Notes: generated from the sequence alone by a model not told the origin. Counted from the stretch's first letter, positions 28,750-37,569 are shown. The stretch is DNA of 64,000 bases from Enterococcus sp. 9D6_DIV0238 (GCF_002174455.2 NZ_CP147246.1:186001-250000); one strand, 5' to 3'. Numbers and translations are program-made.

Positions 28750-29844
28750 ATGGGAAAATTAGGCATTTCGATTTATCCAGAACGTTCAACTTTTGAAAAG
28801 GATAAAGAATATTTAGACTTAGCGCATAAATATGGATTCAAACGTGTATTTACCAGCTTGCTTCAAATTACAGAAAATAAAGAAAAAGTATTAGCAGAAT
28901 TTAAAAAAGTCGTAGACTACGCAAATAGTCTGGGCATGGAAGTAATGGTAGATATCAATCCTGCTTTATTTGAACAATTAGAGATTTCTTATGATGATTT
29001 ATCATTCTTCAATGAAATGGGCGCTTATGGTGTACGTTTAGATATCGGTTTTACTGGAGCGGAAGAAGCAAAAATGACCCGTAACCCTTATGGAATCAAA
29101 ATAGAAATCAATATGAGTACCGGTACAAGTTATGTTGATAATATCATGAGCTATTCACCTAACACGGAGAATTTATTAGGTTCACATAATTTTTATCCGC
29201 ACCGCTATTCAGGTTTAAGTTATGATCACTTTGTTTTTTGTTCTGAGAAATTCAGAAAATATAATTTAAATACAATGGCCTTTGTGAATTCACATGACGC
29301 AACGTTTGGTCCGTGGCCGACACAAGATGGCTTGTGTTCGCTAGAAGATCATCGTGATCTTGAAATTGCTACACAAGTAAAACATCTTGTTTTAACGGGC
29401 TTGATCGATGATATTTTAGTAGGGAACGCTTATGCTTCAGAAGCTGAATTAAAAGCAATGGCAGAGGCCTTCAATGCCGAATATCCTTCTGTAAAAGTAG
29501 ATGTCGCAGCTGATATTTCAGATGATGAAAAAGAAGTTTTATTTACTAGTCTGCACAGTTACCGCGGTGATCGCTCAGAATATATTTTACGTTCTACAAT
29601 GACCCGTATCCATTTCAAAGATCGTGAATTTCCAGCGCATAATACGATCGACATGACTAAAGGTGATGTTTTGATCGACAATGTGGGTTATGGTCAATAT
29701 AAAGGAGAAACACAAATTGCACTGAAGCCAATGAAAAACGATGGTCGGGTAAATGTGGTTGGCCGTATCTCTGATGACGAACTATTTTTATTAGACTTTC
29801 TAAAACCATGGTCAAGTTTTAAATTGATCGAAAACAAAAAATAA
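28750..29844 (+). CDS. DUF871 protein, MupG-like 6-phospho-muramidase candidate
   Basis: A 364-aa cytoplasmic TIM-barrel protein of the DUF871 family (N-terminal GISIYPERS, FNEMGAYGVRLDIGF, SHNFYPHRYSGLSYDHF, SHDATFGPWPTQDGLCSLEDHR), with a small C-terminal beta domain. A characterised member, MupG, is a glycosidase that cleaves MurNAc-6-phosphate-GlcNAc during cell-wall recycling. Here the gene is alone, without murQ or a PTS component beside it, so the exact disaccharide phosphate substrate is uncertain. The start has GGGGGC upstream. Confidence 0.8.
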   Translation: MGKLGISIYPERSTFEKDKEYLDLAHKYGFKRVFTSLLQITENKEKVLAEFKKVVDYANSLGMEVMVDINPALFEQLEISYDDLSFFNEMGAYGVRLDIGFTGAEEAKMTRNPYGIKIEINMSTGTSYVDNIMSYSPNTENLLGSHNFYPHRYSGLSYDHFVFCSEKFRKYNLNTMAFVNSHDATFGPWPTQDGLCSLEDHRDLEIATQVKHLVLTGLIDDILVGNAYASEAELKAMAEAFNAEYPSVKVDVAADISDDEKEVLFTSLHSYRGDRSEYILRSTMTRIHFKDREFPAHNTIDMTKGDVLIDNVGYGQYKGETQIALKPMKNDGRVNVVGRISDDELFLLDFLKPWSSFKLIENKK

Positions 29845-29861
29845 TTGAAAAAACAATGAAA

Positions 29862-30036
29862 TTGAGACAGAAGAGTTGAGCTTATTTTCTAGGCCTTCAA
29901 GTCTTAGTGCTTCAGCAGTTACAATTTGGCTAGCCGGTATGGTTGAAGCTTAGTATTTACTTTTGTTTTCACTGTTTATTCATTTTTAAAGGAACTGGGT
30001 CGTAACTTGTAGAGTTATGTCTCAGTCCTTTTTTTG
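29862..30036 (+). repeat. Second TTGAGACAGAAG element with terminator
   Basis: It begins with TTGAGACAGAAG, as does the element after pyrE (9960), and includes GCTTCA/TGAAGC complementary arms near 29909 and 29955. It ends in a good terminator at 29991-30036: ACTGGGTCGTAACT pairs with AGTTATGTCTCAGT, then TTTTTTT. The left GAGACA and right TGTCTC ends are complementary, so the whole segment may fold. No gene is seen between 29845 and 30094. Confidence 0.5.
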
Positions 30037-30064
30037 TTCATTCTGCGTAAATAGCTATTCCTTT

Positions 30065-30073
30065 TGGTATAAT
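30065..30073 (+). promoter_or_regulatory. Extended -10 promoter of the Nudix gene
   Basis: TTGGTATAAT provides TGn and a perfect -10; the start codon is 22 bases downstream. No clear -35. Confidence 0.45.
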
Positions 30074-30094
30074 AGGTAAAATGAGGTGGTAGTA

Positions 30095-30724
30095 TTGGAG
30101 AAGGAATTAAGTATTTTATTGTCGAAACTTCAAGGGATCGCACAGACTGGTAAACAGTTTGGCAAAGATATTTTTGATCAAGAACGATACGAGGAACTCT
30201 CGATCGTTGCTAAAGAACTCACTCACTTACTATATCCGGAGTTATCTGAACAAGAACTTATGATATTTTTCGACAAAGATGAAGGGTATGCGATACCCAA
30301 AGTCGATATTCGAGCAGTTGTTTTCAATCAAGAAGGTAAATTATTATTGGTTAAAGAAAAAAGTGATGATTCTTGGGCTTTACCGGGTGGTTGGGCTGAT
30401 ATCGGGTATTCTCCCAAAGAAGTTGCGGAAAAAGAAGTTCTCGAAGAGACAGGACTAAAAGTCAAAGCGGAACGACTAATAGCAGTTTTAGATAAAGCCA
30501 AACATGAATACCCGCCATCATTGACCTATGTGTATAAATTTTTTATACGATGTCAGCCAGTTAGTCAAAAAATCAAGCCGGGTATTGAAACAAGTGCCGC
30601 AGCTTTTTTTACACTTGAAGAAATTTACTCACTGAAACTTTCTGAAGCGCGAACGATCAAACAAAATTATGAGATGCTTTTTCATGATTACCAGCATGAA
30701 AAAAGTGAAATGATTTGTGATTAA
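30095..30724 (+). CDS. Nudix hydrolase with N-terminal helical domain
   Basis: A 209-aa hydrolase. The N-terminal helical region (ELSILLSKLQGIAQTGKQFGKD, DQERYEEL) matches the Nudix_N domain found in nucleotide-diphosphate hydrolases of Firmicutes. The Nudix box is GGWADIGYSPKEVAEKEVLE then ETGLKV. The likely substrate is a nucleoside diphosphate linked to another group, but it cannot be specified. TTG 30095 is preferred because GAGGTGG lies five bases upstream; GTG at 30086 overlaps that site. Confidence 0.82.
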   Translation: MEKELSILLSKLQGIAQTGKQFGKDIFDQERYEELSIVAKELTHLLYPELSEQELMIFFDKDEGYAIPKVDIRAVVFNQEGKLLLVKEKSDDSWALPGGWADIGYSPKEVAEKEVLEETGLKVKAERLIAVLDKAKHEYPPSLTYVYKFFIRCQPVSQKIKPGIETSAAAFFTLEEIYSLKLSEARTIKQNYEMLFHDYQHEKSEMICD

Positions 30725-30842
30725 GATTGCGAAAAAGAGAATAAAACTTTATACTATTTAAGGATTTAAAAAGTGAATAATACGTTGAGAGAAATGGTGA
30801 TTCTCAATGATAAAGCACTATTATGAAGTAAGGGGTCAGTAA

Positions 30843-31775
30843 ATGAAAAAAATAGTAAAGATATTGATTGCCGTTTTTGTGGTCATCACGATCATCTTGA
30901 TCGGCGCAGGGATGTACTTCTATAATTACGCAGTGGTTCCCTCTGAAAAAGATTTTTTAGCAGGAGATACTCCAGGCACTAATATAGAGGCAAAAAGTCC
31001 AGAAGAACAGTGGTTCAAAGATGATCAAAACCGTTCTTATTGGTCAATAAAATCGGAAGATGGATTAAAGCTTCATGCCATCTATTTGCCAGCGGATGAC
31101 AAAACGGATAAAAATGTGATTATGGCTCATGGTTATATGGGAACCGCAGAAACAATGGCGAAGTTTGCAAAAATGTATCACGACTGGGGATATAATGTTT
31201 TAGTTCCTGATGCTCGCGGACATGGTGAAAGTGAAGGAGAATATATCGGCTTTGGCTGGCCGGAACGTAAAGATTATCTTAACTGGATCGACCAAATGAT
31301 CGAAAAAAATGGAGAAAATGCACAAATCACATTATATGGGATTAGTATGGGCGGGGCGACAGTCATGATGACAAGTGGTGAAAAATTGCCTCAAAATGTT
31401 AAGGCGATCGTTGAAGATTGTGGCTATTCTTCAGTCAATGATGAATTGACTTATCAATTGAAAGACATGTTTAATTTACCGGCCTTTCCATTGATTCCAG
31501 TAACAAGTATGATCACTAAAATTCGTGCAGGCTATTTCTTTGGTGAAGCAAGTTCTGTTGCGCAATTGAAAAAAAATAAAACACCGATGCTATTTATTCA
31601 TGGTGATGCTGATACATTTGTCCCATTTGAAATGCTGGATGAGGTGTATAATGCAACTGACGCACCAAAAGAAAAATATGTTGTTGAAGGTGCTGAACAC
31701 GCGAAGGCCTATTCTATTGATCCAAAAGGCTACAAGGAAGAGGTCAATAAATTTCTAACTCAATACGTGGATTAA
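30843..31775 (+). CDS. Membrane-anchored alpha/beta hydrolase
   Basis: A 310-aa protein with an N-terminal membrane helix (residues 5-27, ILIAVFVVITIILIGAGMYF) and an extracytoplasmic alpha/beta hydrolase domain. The nucleophile elbow is GISMGG, the oxyanion segment MAHGYMG, the acid is in HGDADTFVP and the catalytic histidine in EGAEHAKAY. It looks like an esterase or peptidase of the cell surface; the substrate is unknown. It is monocistronic and followed by a terminator. Confidence 0.85.
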   Translation: MKKIVKILIAVFVVITIILIGAGMYFYNYAVVPSEKDFLAGDTPGTNIEAKSPEEQWFKDDQNRSYWSIKSEDGLKLHAIYLPADDKTDKNVIMAHGYMGTAETMAKFAKMYHDWGYNVLVPDARGHGESEGEYIGFGWPERKDYLNWIDQMIEKNGENAQITLYGISMGGATVMMTSGEKLPQNVKAIVEDCGYSSVNDELTYQLKDMFNLPAFPLIPVTSMITKIRAGYFFGEASSVAQLKKNKTPMLFIHGDADTFVPFEMLDEVYNATDAPKEKYVVEGAEHAKAYSIDPKGYKEEVNKFLTQYVD

Positions 31776-31794
31776 CAAGAACTTAAATCCTTAA

Positions 31795-31838
31795 GTGGCT
31801 GAGATATGACTTTGATGAGTTATATTTCAGTCATTTTT
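31795..31838 (+). terminator. Terminator after the hydrolase gene
   Basis: GGCTGAGATATGACT pairs with AGTTATATTTCAGTC, followed by ATTTTT. It is similar in sequence to those at 24214, 27217 and 29991. Confidence 0.8.
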
Positions 31839-31936
31839 AAAGTGTTAGAGAGAAGAGGCTATGCTTTTTTCTTGTGGAGACTAGTCAGAGGTCAGCATTC
31901 TTTGATATGATAATAAAAAGAAATGAGGTAAAATGA

Positions 31937-32827
31937 ATGGAAGAACAAATAACCGATTATTTGCACTACTTGCAAATCGAACGCGGACTTTCCCTTAACA
32001 CACGAAAAAGCTATGAACGCGACTTACATAAATATAATGCCTTTTTGAAAGAACAACAACTAGACTCTTGGCAATCAGTTGACCGATACATAATCATGGA
32101 ATATTTACAATCCTTGAGTAATGACAGTAATTCTTCTGCTACGATCATTCGTATGATCTCGACTTTGAGAGGGTTTCATCAATTTTTGAGACAGGAACGC
32201 CTGACAGATCATGATCCGATGCAACATATCGATTCACCGAAAAAAGCGCAAAAACTACCTAGTACTCTTTCGATAGAGGAAGTTACGGCTTTGATCGAAA
32301 CCCCGGATACAACAAAACCATTAGGCATCAGAAATCGTACGATCCTAGAAGTGATGTATGCTACAGGATTACGTGTGAGTGAGCTTGTAGATTTAAAAAT
32401 TGGCGATCTACATTTATCGATCGGATTATTACAAACGATTGGTAAAGGAGACAAAGAACGTATCATTCCTTTAGGGGATTATGCGATACAATGGATCGAA
32501 AAGTACTTAGAAGAAGCCCGGCCTATGTTAACTAAAAAAAATCCCAATGAAACACATCTATTTGTAAATCATCATGGCAAGCCGCTTTCTCGTCAGGGAG
32601 TTTGGAAAAACTTGAAGCAGATCGTCCAAGAAGCGGGGATCGATAAAAATATCACACCGCATACCTTAAGACATAGTTTTGCTACTCATTTGTTGGAAAA
32701 TGGCGCAGATTTACGTATCGTCCAGGAACTACTTGGGCATGCGGATATTTCAACTACTCAGATATACACTCATATCACAAAACAGCGAATGGCAGATGTT
32801 TATAAACAGCATTTTCCAAGAGCCTGA
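31937..32827 (+). CDS. xerD: Site-specific tyrosine recombinase XerD
   Basis: Resolves chromosome dimers at dif with XerC. The SAM-like N-terminal domain (1-90) is followed by the catalytic domain with the complete set Arg146, Lys170, His242, Arg245, His268 and Tyr277. Length (296 aa) matches housekeeping XerD rather than a phage integrase. The position next to ribT-scpA-scpB is the conserved one. The start has GAGGTAAAA upstream. Confidence 0.93.
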   Translation: MEEQITDYLHYLQIERGLSLNTRKSYERDLHKYNAFLKEQQLDSWQSVDRYIIMEYLQSLSNDSNSSATIIRMISTLRGFHQFLRQERLTDHDPMQHIDSPKKAQKLPSTLSIEEVTALIETPDTTKPLGIRNRTILEVMYATGLRVSELVDLKIGDLHLSIGLLQTIGKGDKERIIPLGDYAIQWIEKYLEEARPMLTKKNPNETHLFVNHHGKPLSRQGVWKNLKQIVQEAGIDKNITPHTLRHSFATHLLENGADLRIVQELLGHADISTTQIYTHITKQRMADVYKQHFPRA

Positions 32828-32861
32828 TCAAAGTAGGTACTCTACAGAAGAAGGTGAGATC

Positions 32862-33224
32862 ATGTTAACGTATTATAGAAAAGAACAGCGAAAAATAGCT
32901 ATGGGTTTGTTGAGTTTCCACCAAAAACTGACAGAATATCGTTCGTTGTTGAAAGAAATCGATATGTATGAAAATGACGAAAATCTTCATTTACTTCTTT
33001 GGACACCGGATGGAGAACAGAATATCCAAGGAATCATAGGGATCGAGTTAGAAGATTCTGTTGGGATAGTCGTTCATGATATTTCGATCACGCCTTCTTT
33101 TCGTGGCGAAAAACTTGGCTTTGAGCTTTTGAACGAAGTGCTGGAGCGATATCCAGAGCTGAAATTATACGGCACTGCTGCCACTTCTGCTTATTTATCT
33201 AAATGGAAAGAACACAATGAATAA
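32862..33224 (+). CDS. ribT: RibT-like GNAT protein
   Basis: A 120-aa GNAT-fold protein resembling RibT, found in the riboflavin/scpAB neighbourhood of Firmicutes. The N-terminal MLTYYRKEQRKIAMGLLSFH and the acetyl-CoA region ITPSFRGEKLGFELL are visible. ATG 32862 has AAGGTGAG upstream; longer frames from 32679 lie inside xerD and are not likely. A riboflavin-related acetyltransferase role is proposed for the family but not proven. It precedes scpA. Confidence 0.8.
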   Translation: MLTYYRKEQRKIAMGLLSFHQKLTEYRSLLKEIDMYENDENLHLLLWTPDGEQNIQGIIGIELEDSVGIVVHDISITPSFRGEKLGFELLNEVLERYPELKLYGTAATSAYLSKWKEHNE

Positions 33225-33262
33225 TTTTTATGGTAAACTAGAGAGTCGAAAAAGAAAGTTGG

Positions 33263-34048
33263 ATGATCTTGCAAGAAATGAATGTAAAGTTAGATGTATT
33301 TGAAGGACCGCTTGATCTTCTTTTACATTTAATCAAGAAACTTGAAATTGATATTTACGATATTCCGATTGCTGCTGTAACAGAACAATATATGAATTAT
33401 ATTCACACGATGAAAACCTTGGAACTGGAAGTGGCTGGAGAATATATCGTTATGGCAGCAACATTGATGGCTATCAAAAGTAAAATGCTGTTGCCGAAAC
33501 AAGAGTTGGAAGTGACAGATGATGATGAGCTTTTAACTGGTGAAGATCCGCGGGATGCACTTGTTGCCCAATTGTTGGAATATCGTAAATATAAATATGC
33601 AGCAGGACTTTTACATGAAAAAGAGTCTGAACGAAGTCTTTATTTTACGAAAGAACCAATGGATGTCGATGAATATAAGGAAGACAATCCTTTGCTGGAA
33701 CCCAATCAATTAAATACGATCGATTTATTTTTGGCTTTTCATGCAATGCTTGAAAAGAAAAAAAATCGACAGCCTGTAGAAACGACAGTGGCTGGAGATG
33801 ATGTGTCGATCGAAGAAAAAATAACTGCGATCTCACAAAAGATGGCTCAAATCGATCGGCAAACACCAGTGAATTTTGAAGATTTTTTTACATCCCATTC
33901 AAAACAAGAGATCGTCACAACTTTCATGGCTTTATTAGAGTTGATGAAAAAAGGGTTGATCCAGGTTGAGCAAGAAGAAAATTACAGCACGATTTTGCTG
34001 TACAATACAGCAAATGAGATCGAATCTAGTACGGAGGAAACAGCGTGA
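33263..34048 (+). CDS. scpA: Segregation and condensation protein A
   Basis: Kleisin subunit of the SMC-ScpAB condensin complex. The N terminus has the family signature VFEGPLDLLLHLIKKLEIDIYD, and the C-terminal winged-helix region (ETVTTFMALLELMKKGLI-like) binds the SMC head. Length (261 aa) is usual. ATG 33263 is used; a second ATG five codons later is also possible. It overlaps scpB by four bases (GTGA), as expected of complex partners. Confidence 0.94.
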   Translation: MILQEMNVKLDVFEGPLDLLLHLIKKLEIDIYDIPIAAVTEQYMNYIHTMKTLELEVAGEYIVMAATLMAIKSKMLLPKQELEVTDDDELLTGEDPRDALVAQLLEYRKYKYAAGLLHEKESERSLYFTKEPMDVDEYKEDNPLLEPNQLNTIDLFLAFHAMLEKKKNRQPVETTVAGDDVSIEEKITAISQKMAQIDRQTPVNFEDFFTSHSKQEIVTTFMALLELMKKGLIQVEQEENYSTILLYNTANEIESSTEETA

Positions 34049-34659
34049 CCACAATTAGTCAAATCGAAGCGATTCTATTCGTTGTTGGTGAAGAAGGAAT
34101 CGGACTGGAAGAATTATCGTATTTATTAGAACTTTCTACAGCGAAAACTTACGAAGCACTGACTGCATTAAAAGAGCGCTATGAAGCAGATGATCGATCT
34201 GCATTGAATATATTAGAAGTTGGCAATCATTTTGTCTTATCAACAAAAAAAATCTTTGCGCCATTGTTGAAAAAATATGCGCAGTCACCGATTTCAAATG
34301 CTTTATCACAAGCTGCATTAGAAACATTGTCGATCGTAGCATATAAACAACCAATTTCAAGGGTAGAGGTTGACGAGATCCGAGGAGTTCAGTCGGCAGG
34401 TTCCATGCAAAAATTGGTTGCACGTCAATTAATAGAAGAAAAAGGGCGAGTAGACGGCCCGGGGCGTGCAATTTTATATGGGACGACTGCCTATTTCATG
34501 GATTATTTTGGTTTAAAATCATTAGAAGAGTTGCCGGATATTCAGCAAATGGAAGAAGAAATCGCTGAAGAATTGCCATTAGACCTCTTTTTTGACCGCT
34601 ATAAAGAATTAAATGAAGAAGAACAAACGGAGATCAACGAATCGGAGGAAGAAAGCTAA
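34045..34659 (+). CDS. scpB: Segregation and condensation protein B
   Basis: Winged-helix partner of ScpA in the SMC complex. Recognisable segments are QIEAILFVVGEEGIGLEEL, ALETLSIVAYKQPISRVEVDEIRGV and GPGRAILYGTT. The 204-aa protein starts at GTG 34045, overlapping the scpA stop, with ACGGAGGA upstream. Its acidic C terminus is typical. The next gene, rluB, begins immediately after the stop codon. Confidence 0.94.
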   Translation: MTTISQIEAILFVVGEEGIGLEELSYLLELSTAKTYEALTALKERYEADDRSALNILEVGNHFVLSTKKIFAPLLKKYAQSPISNALSQAALETLSIVAYKQPISRVEVDEIRGVQSAGSMQKLVARQLIEEKGRVDGPGRAILYGTTAYFMDYFGLKSLEELPDIQQMEEEIAEELPLDLFFDRYKELNEEEQTEINESEEES

Positions 34660-35376
34660 ATGGAGAGACTTCAAAAAGTAATTGCTCATGCCGGCATCAC
34701 ATCCCGCAGAAAAGCAGAAGAATATATTGTGAATGGTCGGGTCAAAGTAAATGGAAAAATCGTACGTGAACTTGGAACACAAGTTGGGAAAAGTGATCTA
34801 GTAGAAGTCGATAATGTGCCGATCTATAAAGAAGAGTACGGTTATTATTTGTTCTATAAGCCTAAAGGAGTGATCTCAGCAGTATCAGATGATAAGGGAA
34901 GGAAAGTCGTTACTGACTACTTTACTCATATCAAAGAACGAATCTATCCAGTCGGTCGATTGGATTATGACACATCAGGATTGCTGTTATTGACAAATGA
35001 TGGTGAATTTTCACAACGTTTGACACATCCGAGCCATGAGGTAGATAAAGTATATGTAGCAAAGGTCAAAGGCTTAGCTAAAAAGCATGATTTTCTTCCC
35101 TTAACAAAAGGAATCAAAATCGACGGCTATAAAACTGCGCCAGCAGCTTTTCAAATCATTTCTGTTGATTTAAAGACAAATACAAGTATTGTCGAATTGA
35201 CGATCCATGAAGGGCGTAACCACCAAGTGAAAAATATGCTCCAAGCAGTTGGTTATCCAGTTCAAAAACTTAAAAGAGAAAAATACGGTGATTTAACATT
35301 AAAAGGACTTCGTCCGGGTGAGTACCGTTCGTTGAATAAAAAAGAAATCAGCGTGTTGATGAACCAGTCAAAATAA
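34660..35376 (+). CDS. rluB: 23S rRNA pseudouridine synthase RluB
   Basis: Modifies a uridine in helix 89 region of 23S rRNA. An N-terminal S4 domain (MERLQKVIAHAGITSRRKAE) precedes the catalytic domain with the active-site aspartate in GRLDYDTSGLLLLTNDG and later LTIHEGRNHQVKNM. Length (238 aa) is normal. The ATG directly follows the scpB stop, with GGAGGAAG in the end of scpB, so the three genes are one unit. Confidence 0.93.
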   Translation: MERLQKVIAHAGITSRRKAEEYIVNGRVKVNGKIVRELGTQVGKSDLVEVDNVPIYKEEYGYYLFYKPKGVISAVSDDKGRKVVTDYFTHIKERIYPVGRLDYDTSGLLLLTNDGEFSQRLTHPSHEVDKVYVAKVKGLAKKHDFLPLTKGIKIDGYKTAPAAFQIISVDLKTNTSIVELTIHEGRNHQVKNMLQAVGYPVQKLKREKYGDLTLKGLRPGEYRSLNKKEISVLMNQSK

Positions 35377-35385
35377 AGAGAGAAG

Positions 35386-35426
35386 GAGTGCGGGACAAAA
35401 CTAAAAAATGGTTTTGCTTCGCACTC
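35386..35426 (+). terminator. Hairpin after rluB
   Basis: GAGTGCG pairs with CGCACTC, with inner CAAAAC/GTTTTG. Only weak T content follows, so termination may be partial. GGGACAAAAC resembles other terminator stems here. Confidence 0.5.
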
Positions 35427-35574
35427 TAAAACGTTATAAAAGCTGGAAACAGAAGCAACTGTTTCGGTCCCCTCAGTTAATGTATATAGTTTCATTATTA
35501 TTCAAGAAACAATGTGAAGCTAGCAAATGTTGTCTGAATAAATGAAAAGTTATGTGATAATATGAACATAAAGA

Positions 35575-35602
35575 TTGATTTTTCTCAAAAAGGTTGTATA
35601 CT
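35575..35602 (+). promoter_or_regulatory. Promoter of the riboswitch-ribU transcript
   Basis: TTGATT and TATACT are separated by 16 bases, just ahead of the FMN riboswitch. Confidence 0.65.
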
Positions 35603-35631
35603 GTAGTTGTACTAAAAAATTAATAAAGGTT

Positions 35632-35749
35632 CGTCTTCAGGGGCAGGGTGAAATTCCCGACCGGTGGTTATAGTCCACGACCTACTTCTTTTGAAGTAGT
35701 TGAATTGGTGAAAATCCAATACCGACAGTAAAGTCTGGATAAAGAAGAT
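35632..35749 (+). ncRNA. FMN riboswitch (RFN element)
   Basis: All conserved blocks of the RFN element are present in order: TCTTCAGGGGCAGGGTGAAA, TCCCGACCGG, AGTCCACGACC, a variable stem (CTACTTCTTTTGAAGTAG), TTGGTGAAAATCCAATACCG, ACAGTAAAGTCTGGAT and the closing GAAGA. It binds FMN and, through the terminator that follows, should switch off the riboflavin transporter gene when FMN is abundant. Confidence 0.95.
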
Positions 35750-35790
35750 AGGGCTTATTTGAATTGGCATTTTTCAAATAAGATAACTCT

Positions 35791-35826
35791 ACTCTATTTT
35801 CCCTGTTGGAAAATAGAGTTTTTTTG
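35791..35826 (+). terminator. Riboswitch expression-platform terminator
   Basis: ACTCTATTTTCC pairs perfectly with GGAAAATAGAGT across a 5-base loop, followed by a T run. It lies 41 bases after the RFN element, so FMN binding would favour this hairpin. Confidence 0.9.
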
Positions 35827-36090
35827 CTGTGAATCACTACGCTAGGCTTCGATCTCATCAACTGCTAAAAGTTAATGTACCTAAAATTAATTAATTAGAA
35901 GTAGATGATGTTATTTATGATCTATGACCGTGCAAGATCAGGTATGATGCTTAGCAGAAGTTGTTACCGTTTTGAGTCACTTGAGTTTTTTGGGTCTTAT
36001 AATTAGAAGGTCATCAAGCGCTGCTCACAGTTAAACGAGAGTCTTAGTTGAAAGTGTTGGTTTAGAAAAGTTCATTTGAAGATGGGTCCT
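35827..36090 (+). other. Long untranslated stretch between riboswitch and ribU
   Basis: About 280 bases separate the riboswitch terminator from the ribU start. No open frame with a ribosome binding site is evident. A TATAAT at 35998-36003 could mark a second promoter outside riboswitch control, but its -35 is poor. Confidence 0.3.
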
Positions 36091-36107
36091 TAACAGGAGG
36101 ATTTCAT

Positions 36108-36716
36108 ATGCGAAACAACAAGGTACAAAAAATGGTAAGTGTAGCAATGCTAGCAGCAATCAGTGTGGTTTTACAATTCTTGGATTTTCCGATTATGCCA
36201 GCATTCAGTTTTTTAAAAATCGATTTTAGTGATATTCCAGTCATGATCGGCATGTTCTTATTTGGACCGTTAGCAGGAATCAGTACGGCTTTTATCCGAT
36301 CTGCATTGCATTTGTTTACAACGGGAATATCGCCGCAAAATTTTGTGGGAGATGCTGCAAGCTTTTTTGCAACCACAATGTTCACTTTACCAATGTATTA
36401 CTTTTTTGAACGAGGAAGCCATAAAACAACAAATAAGGTATTAGGTGTAATAACAGGCATTTTTAGTCTGACTATATTTATGAGTGTGGCCAACTACTTT
36501 GTGATTACGCCAATTTATTTGAAGCTGTTTGGTGTGTCAGCTGGAGAATTTTTAGGAATGTCTTTAGCGAAATATGTAACGATCGGTATTCTTCCATTCA
36601 ATTTAATCAAAGGAGCTATCGTGAGTGCTGTTTTCTTAGTCCTTCACGCCAAGTTATTACCATGGCTTTCTAGGAAACAACATCAGTTAGGAAATAAAAA
36701 ACCAATAATGAAATAA
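36108..36716 (+). CDS. ribU: Riboflavin transporter, ECF S component RibU
   Basis: Substrate-binding membrane component of the energy-coupling-factor riboflavin importer. The 202-aa protein has five to six hydrophobic helices and the family signatures MVSVAMLAAISVVLQFLDFPI, KIDFSDIPVMIGMFLFGPLAG and FIRSALHLF. It works with the shared EcfA-EcfA'-EcfT module encoded elsewhere. AGGAGG precedes the ATG. Control by the upstream FMN riboswitch confirms the riboflavin assignment. Confidence 0.95.
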   Translation: MRNNKVQKMVSVAMLAAISVVLQFLDFPIMPAFSFLKIDFSDIPVMIGMFLFGPLAGISTAFIRSALHLFTTGISPQNFVGDAASFFATTMFTLPMYYFFERGSHKTTNKVLGVITGIFSLTIFMSVANYFVITPIYLKLFGVSAGEFLGMSLAKYVTIGILPFNLIKGAIVSAVFLVLHAKLLPWLSRKQHQLGNKKPIMK

Positions 36717-36726
36717 TGTATAGATG

Positions 36727-36760
36727 AAAGAATCGGGGAGCATCCTCGATTCTTTTTTTA
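36727..36760 (+). terminator. Terminator after ribU
   Basis: AAAGAATCGGGG pairs with CCTCGATTCTTT, followed by TTTTA. Confidence 0.9.
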
Positions 36761-36835
36761 TTTGAAAACAAAATTATCTGCTAATGTGCTTCTTTCTGAT
36801 AAAATATAAGGGAAAAGAAAGGGGCGAATCTAAAA

Positions 36836-37561
36836 TTGAAAAAATGGCAAAAACGCTTGCTTTGGATAGCAGGAGTGATTGTTGCGCTGCTGTTGATCGG
36901 TCTGTTTTATCTTAAAACGATCACCTATACGCCAACTACCTCAGCGATCGAAAGTGCTGAAAAAGCCAAAAATGAAAATGGGACTTTAGTATTTAAAGGT
37001 GATCCAGAAAAACCATCAGTGATTTTTTATCAAGGTGCTTTAGTAGAAAATACTAGTTACAGTTTGTGGGCTGAACAAGTTGCTGAAGCTGGATACTCAG
37101 TTTATTTAGTGAAACAACCTTTAAATCTAGCAGTATTAGGACAAAACAAGGCAGAAGCAGTGATCCAAAAGAACCAGTTGAGCAATTATGTGATCGGAGG
37201 ACATTCTTTGGGTGGTGTCATGGCTAGTCGTTTCGCAGCAGACCAAGAGAAACAAGCTGCTCCTAAAGGTGTTTTTTTTCTTGCAAGTTACCCAGATGAA
37301 AAAGGAAGTTTAGCGAAATTTACAGGACCGGTTTTATCGTTGACAGGTTCAGAAGATGGCGTATTGAACTGGACAGCTTATGATGAGTCAAAAAGATATT
37401 TACCGAAACAGACGCTTTATGAAAAAATAAGCGGAGGGAATCACGCAGGTTTTGGAAGCTATGGCGAACAAAAAGGGGATCATCCTGCATCAATCGATAA
37501 CGAAGAACAACAACATGAAATAGCTGAACACTTAATAAACTGGCTAAGGAATATAAAGTAA
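36836..37561 (+). CDS. Membrane-anchored alpha/beta hydrolase
   Basis: A 241-aa protein with an N-terminal membrane helix (residues 8-26) and an extracytoplasmic hydrolase domain. The nucleophile elbow is GGHSLGG, preceded by FYQGALVE, with an acid in GSEDGV and the C-terminal histidine in GGNHAGFG. This compact form fits the PF12695-type family. The substrate is unknown. The start is TTG at 36836; GGGGCG about nine bases upstream serves as the binding site, and no ATG alternative exists near the signal segment. Confidence 0.82.
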   Translation: MKKWQKRLLWIAGVIVALLLIGLFYLKTITYTPTTSAIESAEKAKNENGTLVFKGDPEKPSVIFYQGALVENTSYSLWAEQVAEAGYSVYLVKQPLNLAVLGQNKAEAVIQKNQLSNYVIGGHSLGGVMASRFAADQEKQAAPKGVFFLASYPDEKGSLAKFTGPVLSLTGSEDGVLNWTAYDESKRYLPKQTLYEKISGGNHAGFGSYGEQKGDHPASIDNEEQQHEIAEHLINWLRNIK

Positions 37562-37569
37562 AAAAATAG

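Noticed and set aside
31937..32827. Tyrosine recombinase as sign of a phage or integrative element
   Set aside because: Length, residues and the ribT-scpAB neighbours identify housekeeping XerD; no att sites or phage genes are near.
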